Assembly: GCA_038087015.1 (NCBI GenBank)
Contig: JASBNA010000008.1
Span: 434,001-498,000 of the forward strand
From: Cerrena zonata
Taxonomy: Eukaryota; Basidiomycota; Agaricomycetes; Polyporales; Cerrenaceae
Direction: 5' to 3'
Length of the DNA stretch: 64,000 nucleotides
Shown here: piece by piece, positions 12,862 through 25,807 of the stretch
Layout of the letters: each line of letters begins with the position of its first letter
Position numbering within the stretch: the stretch's first letter is position 1
Made by a program: the position numbers and the translations under genes
The notes under the pieces: model-generated
The model's database searches: none
What the model was told of the DNA's origin: nothing
What the model saw: the letters and a program-made list of their open reading frames with translations, nothing else

Positions 12862-14677
12862 AAATATATTTGTAATCCATCCAGCGGATGAAGAAATCAA
12901 GTATGAGTAGGGATGAACTGTTAGGTAGCCACATCCCATCCTTATGAAAGCCGAATTATGAGTGTGGTATTGGAAGGCAAACGAGTGTGAGCTTGCAGGC
13001 ACCTCATCGTCGATGATTATGTTCAGAATGCATGACCCATCGGAAGTATGCCTGCGATACCGATTATCGGCTCAGACAAAAGATGATCTATTAGGACAGA
13101 GAGAAGGTTGAGTTCCATCCAGGTTGAAGACAGAATGAGACGTGACTGTCGCCGAGGCGAGGGTGACAAATGTACAAAGCGTGCCTCAAGAATCGAGGGA
13201 TGTAGCATCTAAGGTTGTATTCCAAGTGCTGTACATCGAGACTCGACGCCTATGTCTAGTATAAGGAAAACGAGCAACAAGCAATGAACGAACGGAAATA
13301 GATATACTTGCCTCGATTCTTGCTTTTCTCGTATCGTGTCTAAGTCTGGTGAGTTTGTGAGCCATCCACAAATCTCGCATGAAGAAGAGCTCCCCTAACA
13401 TGACTCATTTCTGGCCGCCTCAGAGATGTCGCGACATCTTTGAGGAGCAAGGGACCGACAGAGTATCTAATATAAAACCAGAGAAAATGGACGGACAAGT
13501 TTGAGGCCGCTAAAGGAGGTCTTGCATTAGATGGGGACCCTGCATGTGTAGTCGAGGACAGGAAATGTGGTTGTATACCAATGTGCAAGTAGCTAGCTGC
13601 GCGGAAAACCATGTCGAAGTGAGTGTAAAGAATGTGAGGAGCAGTGAAGAGGGAGGGAAAGAAACGAACATGCTTGCCTAAGAGCTTCCCTTTTCTCATC
13701 ATTACGATGCAAGTGGTTGCGGTACTCGTAATGTTGAAAGGTGTGACACGAAACCAAGATGAGAGAGCAAAGCAAGATGTCGATGTCGATCAACACGGTC
13801 CAGGGCATGGGGGAACGATCTAGCTCATTCGTCCTCGACGCGATGGCTTGCCTACACTTGCACCACTCGAGTGGACGATCGGAACCACCCTTGCTACCAC
13901 ATGAAGCTGCCTTTCTCGAGATCCTCCAACTGATGACCACCCGAGGTATCCATTCCGATACCGGTCTCTTCTCCCTTACTCTCTCTCATCCTCGCTCTGC
14001 CTCGATCAGCAACTTCCATGCTTACTGTCCGGTCTCTGTCTATCTAACTCTGCCGTACTCGACGTTTATGTCCTCTCCTCTCGGCCTCATACCCTCCGCC
14101 GTCTTGATGCACCCCCTTAACCCACTCACTTATGCTCGGCCGTTAACATTTCCTCCCGGTTGATCTCACTTTTCACGCAGTCACACAATGGTACTTAGGC
14201 CATTGGCAGAGTGATACGCTATACAGTCTCTGGCAACCTTCTCCTATATAGCCCGTGCAACATGCTTCTACAGTCTGATAGGTATGGGATAGCAGTTCTA
14301 TGTCTCGATCTTACAACGGCACTTTACAATATGATGAGTCCCCCCATACTACCAATTCTGCTTGAACCGTTTCGAACATTGCTGCGCAGTGACGAAGCCA
14401 AGACCCTATCCCAATAGCTCATTGGAATGGATTACTCCGCTTTCCATGTCAACTCTCCAGCGTCCAAGGGATCCTAGGACGCTCTCACGAGCTGACAGCG
14501 AAGTTTCATTTCCGCCCATACCCCTTGGAGATACGATGTCTATCCGACAACACAACCTTGTTTAAACGTCCCCTCTATGGTGTAGGCTTTCCCGGTGGCC
14601 CTCACTGACTTTCGCTTTTCTTCAGTCTGGTTCTAGCTTGAGTATGTGTGTCTTTGAAGCGATATTCAAAATATATT
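12862..14677. repeat. Last repeat units of the left array
   Basis: The stretch 12,862-13,700 carries an intron-like segment at 13,260-13,350 that resembles the one at 3,540-3,640. The stretch 13,700-14,660 aligns loosely with 9,500-10,310: GGGGAACGATCTAG near 13,810 and GCGATGGCTTGCCT near 13,840 match the 9,660-9,715 block, and GGCCATTGGCAGAG near 14,200 matches 10,096. An AAATATATTT core at 14,668-14,677 closes the array. No gene is supported. Confidence 0.5.
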
Positions 14678-14892
14678 TCTTGTTTGCTGAATCATGCACG
14701 GCCTCATGCGCTTATCTATCAGCGCGTGTATCACGTCTGATTGATTCTGATCCTGTGTGTGAACGAAGAACCTCAGGCATCTCCTAGGGCTGTGTGTGCG
14801 CTTCATACACGGTTTATAAAGACAGGTGCAATCTCTTAGCCACGACGCACCTTTCCCATACTGACACTCTGTCTCCATTCCACTTGTACATC

Positions 14893-16431
14893 ATGCCCTT
14901 ATTCTCCAGCCTTCGTTCATCTAGCAGCACCGGGGAGAGGTCTGAAAAGCGAAAATTAATTAGGTTAGTATATTCTCTTGTATTAGAGATATATCTAATG
15001 GTTGCTCAGGAGAAGAATCTCTCAAATTGTACACAAGATACCACAGGTTGTACCCAAAGTGAAATCTCTATTTCACAGAAAAAGAAGGCCTGTTCCAGAT
15101 TCTGTCAGCTCTTTCCCAGTTATGGCTACTAGCTCTGCATCTCTCATTTCTAGGGAGTCATCAACACACATTATTATGCCTAGACTTCCAACTGAAGTCT
15201 GGGAAAATATCATTGACCTACTTGTGGAATACTATACTAGACCTTTCAGGACTGGCTTTGATAGTGTCAACCTAAAAAAGGAGCTCCTTAGTTGTGCTCT
15301 TGTCTGTCATGCATGGTATCCCCGTGCTCAAATGCACCTTGGTGTTTATATTTTCATTCATGGCTCAAAGCTTTCTACATATGAGAAGCTTATTCACAAA
15401 GTACCTATATTGTGTACTTCTGCAAAGGAATTCGAATTCATGAATCAATACACTAAAGATCCTGATGATAAAGTGCCAGATAGAACTGTGGAGACTGTCT
15501 CACATGCAGTCAGGGTTGCTCACAAACTACCTCATACTCACACTCTTGTTGTTAGTGATATCAATCTGAACATTGAACACCCTCATCTACCCAGATATGT
15601 GACTGCTCTCACTTCTATCAAGAACTTACAATTCTATACCTACCCACCTACCAGACTTGCTCAACTGGCTCGCTTCATTATTGGCTTCAGGAATATTTCT
15701 ACTCTGGTTTTGTATGTTCCCATTGCAATGGAATCCAATCCTCTCCCATTACCCACACCCTGTTATAAAACAAAGTCCTCTCTGACAGAGTTGGATTTGA
15801 TTATGCAGCCAGGTGGACATTTGCTGCTAGATTGGCTTGTGAAGACATATTCCTTTACCACATCTTTGCAGATCTTGCAAGTGGCATTTGATCTCCCAAT
15901 CCCTCAATCTGAGGTTGATCTCACAATGCAAGGTCTTCAATCTCTATTGGACAACTGTAGTGGTCATCTCAAGCAGTGGATCTTTTTTGCTAAGATAGAA
16001 GTGGATGAGTTCAAGGATATTCCCCTAGGTATGATAGTTTGTGAATATTATATCTATATCTACTTATATAATCTTTTATTGTAGTATCTCTGGCCACACA
16101 CTCAGCCATAACACATATAAGCTTCAAGGTGTCAAAACTCTGGTTCAAATATGCATTGCAGCAGCTGCAAACAGTCACTTCAAAGAACATCATTAGGGTA
16201 CGGTTTTTGTACTGGTTGGATGAGACAGAGAAGCCTGCACTTGAGCTATGGAGAGAGCTAGATGATATATTGGATGCAGATCACTTTGTCTCTCTCACCA
16301 GAGTAAATGTTGGGTGTATATACTATGGTACAGATGGAGTTTGGTATTATATTGAAGGTTTCAATAGGGCAGAAGAGTTTCCCAAACTCTTACCAAAGTT
16401 GTACAATAGAGGAATTCTCACTTGGAAATAG
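14893..16431 (+). CDS. F-box protein, three exons
   Basis: Predicted exons are 14,893-14,963, 15,010-16,028 and 16,085-16,431, giving 478 aa. Both introns (46 and 56 nt) have GT..AG ends and restore one frame across both joins. The start ATG gives a serine- and lysine-rich N-terminus. Residues about 80-130 form an F-box-like motif (MPRLPTEVWENIIDLL, then a helix with SCALVCHAWYPRAQ), as in SCF substrate adaptors that bind Skp1. The rest is leucine-rich and has no repeat I can name, so the substrate is unknown. The coding strand is AT-rich and almost free of CpG, unlike every other gene here. An alternative start at residue 62 or 80 cannot be excluded. Confidence 0.8.
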
Positions 16432-17585
16432 TTAGTAGTAGTGATATGACAAGTTGTATAGTAGCTAAATTATATATGAATCTCAAAATCTGAATGGTCA
16501 GTATTTAATGAAAGTTTGAGTTTAGAACAATTAACCAAAATGAGATAGATATCTTAACATGAGTGATTAGTATTCTTACTCATATATTCTTTTACCACAG
16601 TACTCTGGTTGTATGTGTCAAATCTCTGGCTCAAGGTATACCTTCCATCATCTTAGACAGATAAAATCCTTTAGGAGAGTGAGACAATATATTTAATACA
16701 GTTTACTTACCTGACTTACTTGAATAGATATCCCTAATCAATGAAATTTTCATAGCCAGTAAGCTCTCAAGGTCATACCAGATTTGCATAACAGAAATAT
16801 TTTTACTTGGTCTAGTAATTACTTCTCTTATAAATATGGGAAATGTTGTAAATCAGATTATCATTTGTCAATCAAGTCTTGAAAGTGGTAAAGTAGGAGT
16901 AAGAGGTTAGAAATGAGACAGATACATTGGCTGAAAATAGACCATCAATGAGCAGGGTGATGAGATTCAACAATGATGCAATATTCCAATATAAGGCAGA
17001 ACAAGGTTCTGAAGCAAGTGAAGAGTGAGATGGGGTGAGTAGTTGAAGAATGTATCATCATCTGTAAGACATCTATTACATACAGTGCTCACTGTGGCTA
17101 CCCTATCTATATACTCAAGAAACAGCATCACCTCAAAATCCATCCCCTAGCCCTTGGGTTCATATGGTTGTATTGGTGTGTCTCACCACTTGTCAACTCT
17201 GAGGCAACCCAACATGAATCCTATCAGATGAGTTCTTGCAAATCTCAGACAGCTTAACAACTAACAACATACTCAGGCTGACTCATCAGCAGATTGCAAT
17301 GGTTGGTTTTAATATGACCACTAGACCTTGAGAGCCTGATAGCTTCAAGATGAGAGACTTAATGGCTAAGGGAATGAAGCCAAGAGCATGATGAGAATTT
17401 CTTCAGGCATGGGGTAGTGATTTGATTTTGGATGTATATGATATGGATGATGTTGCATCAATAAACAACAAAGATTCCAGCATAAGTGTCCTCTCCAATA
17501 TAGCTCCAATGGAGCTAGTATATTTCAGAATAACATTTCTCCATAAACTGGATGATTGGAGTGCAACATCCCTCAATAACCATAC
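14952..17585. other. CpG-free, AT-rich block
   Basis: By direct reading I find four CpG dinucleotides between 14,952 and 17,585 (near 15,332, 15,432, 15,670 and 16,201) and none at all in the last 1.38 kb. The flanking DNA is full of CpG. TpG and CpA are abundant. The block covers most of the F-box gene and 1.15 kb downstream. Confidence 0.85.
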
Positions 17586-19181
17586 ACGTAGGTAATTGAT
17601 AACCACATATAAGACGGTACTGCACGGAGTGAATTGTTGAATATGCCAGATCGTTGGCGATCCCAGTATAGGTCTGAGCTCTACTCGTTGACGATGAGTG
17701 AGAATATCTCAAGTAGAATATCTGGCGGCAGATGGGAAACAAGGTGATGAGAATTGAGATGAGATTTGAGTCTCGAAAGCTTCAACATGAGTTGGGCAAT
17801 GTCGCGTTCGACGTCAAGAGCTATCACTGACCGAGAAGGAATAAGTTAAGCCTACAGATATATAATCAGGGTCAGATAAAACAGTAAGTAGATATCAGTA
17901 ACTTACAAGACTCGTTCCGGGAGTCAGTAACACTTGGTACAACATTATTAGCGTCTATTAAACTCGGCCCTCACCGTTGAGTCACCAAGAATATCATATG
18001 ATAAAGAAAAGAAAAATATTAGATGTTCAAGTCCGCTGTGGTAGTGCTACCTGCCCCACTCGTAAAACTCTCACAGCTGTCTATTTGTAGGTTTGAACCA
18101 TCTGTCAAGAAGGAACGCGCGTTGTACACGCAATCACCCCTTCCACTCGTACTTCAACATGTATGATACTATACCCTCACACCACTTCTTACCTCCACAT
18201 TTCGGAACCTCAAGACCAGCCAAGACTCGAAATCACGCGACTGAAGGAGGGCACGCGGGACGTTGAGGAACTGGCGCTACGTACTTAAATTATTTTGATG
18301 TACTCACTTTCTTCCCGCCCGTTTTATTTCTTCTTACAGAACCGGAAGCCTAGGACAAAACACCAGAGGAATACGAGACGTCGTCGCTAATCCCCTCTGC
18401 TTGTGAGGCGGGGCACTGGCGTAAGTAAATAGAGGCTGGATCGGCACGTTCTCAATCCCAAAGGTGTGGAATTCCGAAGCAGAAGGGGATTTTGCACGGA
18501 ATGATAGATAGACCCTACCCTCCCCTACTCACCTCCTCGCTTAATCATTTTCACCTTCCCTTTTTATCACTTACTCATATCTCTCACGTGGAATGCTGGA
18601 GACGGCTGCGGAGATCATGAGCCATATCGCTATGTACCCAAATGGTGGCCTTCACGCCCCGGGAAATCCATTCCCCTTTTACTTGAAACTACGACGAACG
18701 GCGGAGTCGCGTCGACACTGCGACGCTCTGAGCTTTTTCTGAGATACTTGAGCAACTGGGCACTGAGGCCAAACTTCACACACTCGAATCACGAACTTCC
18801 GCTAGCGCGGGGGTTTGTTATTTCAAGTCTACTCTACCCTGCTATCTTCGACGACCGACAACAACACTTCACCAGTGAACGGGCGCCCCGGCAACACCGC
18901 GAGCTCTCAGACCACCACATAAGGTCCTAAGTGATCAATGCTCACTGTCCCTCTCACCTCGATTGAAGACCTAGGCTGTGCTCCGCACCGACAGAGGAAC
19001 AGGGGGAGATAATCACGACGAGCTTGGTCTGGACCGTCACAATCCGTAAACCTACTGTGTACGTACAGTATAGCCGACTTTAGCATGCCTTTTGACAGCA
19101 AGATATATTACAACTTGGCGATACTCCTTGTTGTAGCCCTAATATACGTTCCGAAGCATATTTGAGAACCTAACTAGACTA
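16432..19181. other. Intergenic region without a supported gene
   Basis: The first 1.15 kb is the CpG-free block and holds only short frames. From 17,590 to 19,181 base composition returns to normal. Open frames are 60-75 codons long and overlap on both strands. I see no gene, RNA gene or repeat that I can support. Confidence 0.6.
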
Positions 19182-21546
19182 TCATTTATCTTGGTTGGAA
19201 GAATCACTGCTGTCCATGCCAGTGAATGAGCTCCTACGGATGCGAAACCTAAGAGATGCATCAACATTATCAGAGTACAATCCAACTTGGACAGGTTCGT
19301 GGTTCGCCTTCTCGCAGAACATATCCAGCACGTTCGTCTCAATCGATAAAGCTTCGCGATTAACAACGGGTCGGTGAGGGGGGAATAAAGAAGCAACCAA
19401 AGGTAGTGGTCCACGCAGTCGCATCTGGGTTAATTCGAGCAGTGATACTTTTCGATCTTGCCCTTTTCCGTCATGCATGCCGGGGACGTCCGTATCTTGA
19501 GCGAGGACAAGAGACTCTGTTTGCATCGTCAGAGATGTCAGGAAGAAAAGAACGAGTGCCAATGCTGTGTACAAGTATACCAAAACGAGGAAGACAAAAA
19601 TGGGCCAGAGAGGATATCTTCCAACAATCTTACTGCCTGAAATACTCTGCATGAGAGTATCGCTCGTGACGTTGGTGATAACGGCGGCAGATCCAAGAGC
19701 CAACCGTGCCAAATCTTGTTGGAGGAACGCCATGAGTTCTTCGGTCGAGTTATCGGTGAATACGCGGCCTTCGATATTGGAGACGAGGTATGAAGCGAAA
19801 TGTCCGAGACGAGATGGCCCTGCCAGACCATCCGAAAGACCCACATTACTGAGGACCTCATTATGTAGTGAATAGCTTCCGTTGCTATGATCGATAGTGA
19901 CGTTATAGAAACGCAACGTGCAATTCGTTAACATAGTGGCGACGTTGAGGTAACTCGTGACGGCTCCGCTGGTCTCACCAGCACCGACGCCGTAGCCTTG
20001 ATCACCTTCCGCTTCCCAGACAAATTGCATCCACATATTGTATGCATTTATTGGGGGGCTCAATGGATTGAGATTTATTGCATCGGTGGTAATACGTTCT
20101 GATGATATGTGAGGGCACGCTTCCTCAGAGACATTCCATCCGCAGTTGGACGATTGGATGAACAGTCCAGAGTCTCCCTCTCGGACGAGAGGGCTCGCAC
20201 TGACGGAGTCAGACCCATTGTATGGAGGGAAAGTCGGAGGAAACCCTGTGCAATTGATCATCGACTGTGGGTCACAAAGCGGGTTGACAGATTGACACTC
20301 TGCACGAGCACCGAACGAGGTAGCACGGAAGTTTAGGGACTGTAGAACGTTCGGTTTAACGAGGATAGCGAGGTCATCGGCATCTGCAAGTGTGATGGTT
20401 TGCAAGGAATCGGAGTTGTTCGCCCTGGCCAGCATCCCAGGAGCTTTTGAAGCGACACCGTTTCCCCAGCCTCCGGGAGTTATGAGACAGGGGAACACTG
20501 CATCGTACCATGGGTCAGGATACGGTGGACAGAGGACTTGTTCAATGCTATAATGGAAGGGCGTAGAAATCGGAGTAACGGTGTGCTGAACAACGGTCGT
20601 AGTAACTATGTGCAACCAAAGATCTACAATGCTGTAAGGTGGACATGATGTTATGAGTTTATGAAGGACACGGGAAGAGATGGTTTGTAATTTTCTTACC
20701 CTATCGCATTGGTGAGAATATAGATCAAGAGCACCATCGTGAAAACATGAGTGAGAAGGGGAGTTGTTGCTGCACGACGGTGGGGGCCACGAAAAAGATA
20801 GCGGATGGTGGTAATCAACGAACCAAGTCCAATATCGCTCAGGAGATTAACAACGAGTCCATATCTGGCGATAGAGGGACAGTGAGTTTAGTGAATCACT
20901 TCAAGAGTGGAAGACTTACTGAAGTGGAGTAGGGAGGTTGGGTTTTCCAGAAGAGATGGAGCGGAGCCAGGTTCGGGCGACATAGAATGAATAGAGTCCT
21001 ACGAGAAAAGGGGTGGTGAAAGTGACCGCCTTTGACTAGAAGCGATAATAAAATCACAATCAGAAAGAGTAAAACTCCCTATGGACGTAAAAAGAAACTT
21101 ACAGCACCGGAAGAAATAGTCAAGCCAAGTAAACGTGCAGATTCTGTATCACCTTCTAAATGTGTTCCCTCATCGAGGAAAAGAGCCTTGTCTTTCCAAA
21201 CATCATGTCCCTCTATTTGATTAAGAAACAACCAGACCAAGAAGAGTGTCCCTAATCCGGCGACCCCGACGACGATGAGAATGAGTGGAACGAGAAACTT
21301 AAGGCTAATATCTAATCTTCGCCCTTGCGCGATTGATAATGAATGTCCAGATTTGGACTTTGTATTGCCGTTGAAGAGCAGGCCTTCGTACTGGGAGTGA
21401 CCTCCTTCTGACAGTTTTGCAACAGAATCGCTCGGCGTGTCGTTTGCACCAGTCTGAGGGGTGATAGGTTCTATATCCGAATGATGGGTAAATGCGAGAA
21501 AGGTAGTGTTAGAATGTCCGAATTGATTGTCTCTGAGGAGGGACAT
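19182..21546 (-). CDS. Five-TM glycoprotein family, member 1
   Basis: Exons on the minus strand are 21,546-21,103, 21,035-20,920, 20,864-20,700 and 20,631-19,182 (724 aa). Intron phases 0, 2 and 2 are the same as in the two plus-strand relatives. After about 80 soluble residues come four hydrophobic segments (about 84-108, 151-170, 188-208 and 220-240). Next is an ectodomain of about 340 aa with many NxS/T sites and paired cysteines (motifs CPPYPDP, NCTGFP, GLSDGLAGP). A fifth segment lies at about 582-608, followed by a 115-residue tail with LELTQMRLRGPLPLVA and ALSIET. Large exposed loop plus cytosolic tail suggests a plasma-membrane or vacuolar protein. I do not recognise the family and give no function. 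Confidence 0.85.
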
Positions 21547-22380
21547 GGAGAAAGGACTGTAGAACGTAGAACGAGGGTGCGGGTGCGGGGGAAGTAGAGG
21601 ACGAATAGCTTGGTTTCTTTATCGGGAGCTTTAACCTGTAGACATTGATAGTACGGTAGAATGTATAATAAGACTCGCCACGACTTGTCAAAACAGCCTC
21701 TGGTTACCACCTGCAATGAGACTAAAGTGATCAGATGGGTAATATAGCTGGCGCTATAGATGATTTGAAGGGTCGATTCGTTATCGATGCCGAATAGTAG
21801 CTAGACGAAAAGTACAATAGTTACCAGCAGATCCAGAGGGTAATAGTGTGCCTTGAAAGGCTGTGATTTGACGTTTGTCGTCTCAATCTTTCACGGTTTT
21901 GGACAGATCCGTGTTCAAAGGTGGGTTTCGGATGTATTTGGGCGTTCACCTGTGCTACTACTTCAGCTCTTGCAATAGCGAAAAGCATTCAAGTTGTGAT
22001 GCATTGTCGAGTCATTGATCTCTTCGGACGCGGAAACGTGACCTTGGATTAATCGAAAATAAGTATTGAGGACTATAGTTCTTTCAGATTGTGATTGGTC
22101 GAAAAAATAATCGGTTAGTATTTGCTTCATTGTATCCTGTAATGTCAAACTCGTTAGCTATAACAACGTTAGAACATGAAACTCGCGGAGGAAATCAGGC
22201 CGCCCAATATATCAAACTCTGTTCACAAGATACCAAATCATCAGAACGCCCACTTCAAATGCGCGAAGTGACACTTCAAGTTAGAACAGAACGTGATCCT
22301 GATCTTTAACAGCGTGAAAGGACACCTCAGAAAAGGATTGTCATGATAGACGACGAAATACACATGAAGCACACGAACCA
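21547..22380. other. Intergenic, between PUF6 3' end and membrane gene 1 start
   Basis: This 834-bp stretch lies downstream of PUF6 and upstream of member 1, both on the minus strand, so it should hold the PUF6 3' end and the member 1 promoter. Open frames are 60-80 codons and show no family motif. Confidence 0.5.
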
Positions 22381-24764
22381 CTATGACAAGGCAGCAAGCT
22401 GAGTCAACAGCGTCGCTACCCCTCTCCTCTCCTTATCCGAATCCAACCCTTTCCTAGTATCCTTTCCAAACCATCCTTTCACAGTCTTCTTCAACTCGCT
22501 TCCATCATCACCCGCGGCGACAATAGTCTCGCAAAGCGACGCAACAACAAAGACACCATCCTCCTTCGCTAACGCGATAGTCGTTTCTTTGCCGACGATC
22601 TCGACGAATTTCTTTGCGAAATCAAGGGGGCTAAAGTGCTCGGATCGGATGACGGTTTTGCTCTCTTGGGAGAAATGGCCGCCTTGTAAGAGAAGTTTGT
22701 ATATCCGTGAGCCATGTGGGAGGGAGATTGGGTGAGGGATAGTAGGATCGAGTGATGGGTATGGAGTGCTGATAGCTTTGAGGAGCGTTTCTGACGCGGC
22801 TGACTTGTCTGGGGGATGATTAAAACTAAGAAAACGTGTATAGTAGAATTTGAAGGAACGAAATACATACCACCCTCGGCGTATAACATGATTTCGCCAA
22901 CGACTAGACTGCCTCCGGGATCACGAAGGACATCAACCCCTTCTTCTGCTATCCACTCCAACAAAGATTCACTCCCCGCTTTCCGGATTTCTTGGGTTCG
23001 AAGTAGGGGATCCTTCTTACTCGTTTGAGCACGTATAGGATCGGTTTCGGCAAGTAGTGATATCTGGGTACGGATGTTAACCACGATCGGAAAATAGATT
23101 GATAAGAGTGCTTACCTGAGCGGGTGTGAAATGTCTCCGTGTTCGAGGAGACACGAGGTAGATCAGGGATCGACGACCCTGTGGTGATGTGTACAGTTTC
23201 GACGCAGAGGCTACTATGTCTGCGACTAGGGATTTTGCAGTAAGTTTTGTATCGCTGAATTGTAGTGTTCTTTAGCAACTAAGCGGATTTAAAGTTCCGA
23301 GAGGACTTACTCGATGATATCCAAGGCGGAGAGTAGTACAAGTTGTGCTTCCTCGTCGAGGCACATTCGTTCAACATGGGGTTTGATTGCTTTTACAATT
23401 AACTTCCTGTCTTTGGCGGTACCCGTTACGATGAATTCTCGAACAACACGGCTGCCATCCTTGGTGTGGACCATTTCTGCAAGGACATCTTGACAACTGC
23501 AAAGCGATTAGAAACGAGATGAAACTAGAACAATATTTATATATGTACCTCTCGAACATTTCCCGCCGAAGTTTTTCTCGTTCAGCTTCTTCTTCGATAC
23601 CATTGACGGCCGAGAGGTACTCCCATAGTACACGATGAACGATCGCATGTGAGACAGCTCCCTTGTCAGGATTATTGAAGCTGACAGAGTAAACCTATCT
23701 TAGTGCACGACTTTTCGGGACATATATTGCACTTACATAGAAACCATACTTTCACTTACAGCCCGGAGAACCCGATTCCGCCTCTCCTTGTCGACGCCTT
23801 CTAAAATACCCTTCAGACCCTTCTTTGACTGTTCCTTCTCTTCGTCGCTTCCGGCAGTGACGGTAAAGAGGCTGGCTTCCTTGCCATAAAAGTCACGTAA
23901 GAGCATCGAACGTTCGTAGGCATTTGCGTAGAGTTCAAATGAGTCTGCGAGTACACCAGAGGCTTCTCTGTGTAGCAGGAGTCGACGGATTGACCCTTGG
24001 AACTCTTTCAGGATGGAGGTCCTGTGCGTGGGGCAAAGACGAATGAGCTTCGACACTAAGAACTAGAAAACTAGAAATGTAAGCAAATATTCCGGTCCGT
24101 ATTGTTGAGTAACTCGCCTTGGAGTACTTATTTTGTGCCAAATCTTGGTATTTTCCCTTCAACTCCAACGCAATCTCGTTCCGCTCCTTCTGTCCACCAT
24201 ACTTCACAACGGTTTGTACGATACGGCTAGCATCATGTTTGAAAACGATCTCCTTGACATGTCCGCGGATGATAGACATCAGAGCGTTGATGTGTTTTGT
24301 TCGTTCACTTTTAGTGATATTCTTTTGGCGAGCGAGTGACCAGGCTTGCTTTGCTTCGACAAGGAGAGCGGAATGAGGTTTTGCGGCACGCCTTTCGTTC
24401 AACAAAACACGTTGGGCTTTATGTGACTCTCTAGCAGCTATAATGTAAAGTTCTGTTATGATTACATTTTATTAGATGAGAGTAATGAGCACGTACCATT
24501 AGGGTCCTTTGGCACTTTCGGCCTCGAATCTTCCTCCATTGGTTCATTCTCGAATTCGCCATCATCCTCTTCTTCCTCTACATGTCCTTCATGGACATCA
24601 TCCTCTCCTTCGTCGGAAGTTACGTCGCTATCCCTTTGCACAGGTGCAGTCACTGGTTGGCTACGCTTCTTCCCCTTGTCATTTGTAGATTCACTCTTTG
24701 CTTTTTTGCTTTTGGATGCAGCCTGCGACGGCGCAGAGCGTTTCTTCGTGTTTACACCCGGCAT
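22381..24764 (-). CDS. PUF6: Puf6-type pumilio protein
   Basis: Eight minus-strand exons: 24,764-24,497, 24,437-24,118, 24,062-23,737, 23,680-23,549, 23,496-23,311, 23,254-23,116, 23,063-22,871 and 22,808-22,381. All phases close, giving 663 aa, close to yeast Puf6. The N-terminus is basic (KKRS, KSKKAK) and then acidic. Pumilio-like helices follow, with HDASRIVQTVVKYG near residue 150, FNNPDKGAVSHAIVHR and KDGSRVVREF. The C-terminal third matches the CPL region (GSLVVGEIMLYAEG, HGSRIYKLLLQGGHFS). Puf6 proteins act in the nucleolus in 60S biogenesis and bind mRNA. Intron 2 starts with GC (GCGAGT), not GT. The join after exon 3 was chosen to restore SIFNNPDKGAV. Confidence 0.9.
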
Positions 24765-25807
24765 ATGATGTTATGTAGATGAGACGAGAAGTGTTGTATA
24801 GTACTTCCTGACAGGTTTCACGAAGTATTTCGCTCGAAATTAGTTTCGTTTCCCTTCAAGTTTTCGCCCAAGCCTGAGCGCTTTGATCGATCGACATCCA
24901 GCAGCGCTAAATCACTCATCCCGGCCCTGAATCAGAGTCGGTGACCGGAAATAACACTTGGACTTCACCAACGCCAGTTCAACCTGCTTCAGGATACTAT
25001 CTCAGACGATACATGCTACGCTATAGGCATACCAAAATCAATATCCATCGAAATCCGGCTTAAATAACAACACTGGTCGTGATGCCGAGCGTGGCCGTCT
25101 CTGTGAAAGCCATTATGATTCAACAATGCCTATGACCTTACAAGGGTCCTCTACTACTATGACCCGGACCAAAAACAATTGTAAATGGTATCTACATATA
25201 TTTGACTGAAATTAGAAGATGGATGAGCGAGCGTTTCGACTGACAGGTGTGGAAACTACGTATACTTCATTCAGGTATGACTAGTTGAACGTAATTCTTC
25301 TAAGCTAAAGTGCCATAAAATTTGACAGATCTGCTCGTCGCGCTATACGTTGTGCGTGATGTAACATCTTCTCTTAGTCTTCTGGTCTAGATCTATATCG
25401 AAAATATCCACCAACGATCATTCAAATGAAGCGGGCTCTATTACCCATGAAATACGTACCAACCTTATCAAGGCTCTTTGCAGGATCCTTTCTTTATAGA
25501 ATGTGCCCCGTAACAGAAAGGCACACACACTAGACTCTACTCCTTGAAAATTTGGCGTTTTCATTCATTCATCTCCGTTTCGAGGACATCAGTTCCATGC
25601 TAGAGGAATGTCGATCTAGTGTTATATCTTGTCCAATACCTTTCGCCGCACCCCACCTTTCTGTGGCAATATGATATTGACATTCCAGCTCATATCGGCT
25701 CAGGGATGTTGAAACTCGCGGAAATCTTTGTGTCCGATGCTCTTGGGCTTGCCCAATTGATGAAACCGGTTTTGCACGGGTGGCCCACGGTTGTATAAGT
25801 ACAGGTG
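24765..25807. promoter_or_regulatory. Shared divergent upstream region of PUF6 and membrane gene 2
   Basis: PUF6 starts leftward at 24,764 and membrane member 2 starts rightward at 25,808, so both promoters must lie in this 1.04-kb gap. I see no supported gene in it and cannot assign individual factor sites. Confidence 0.45.
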
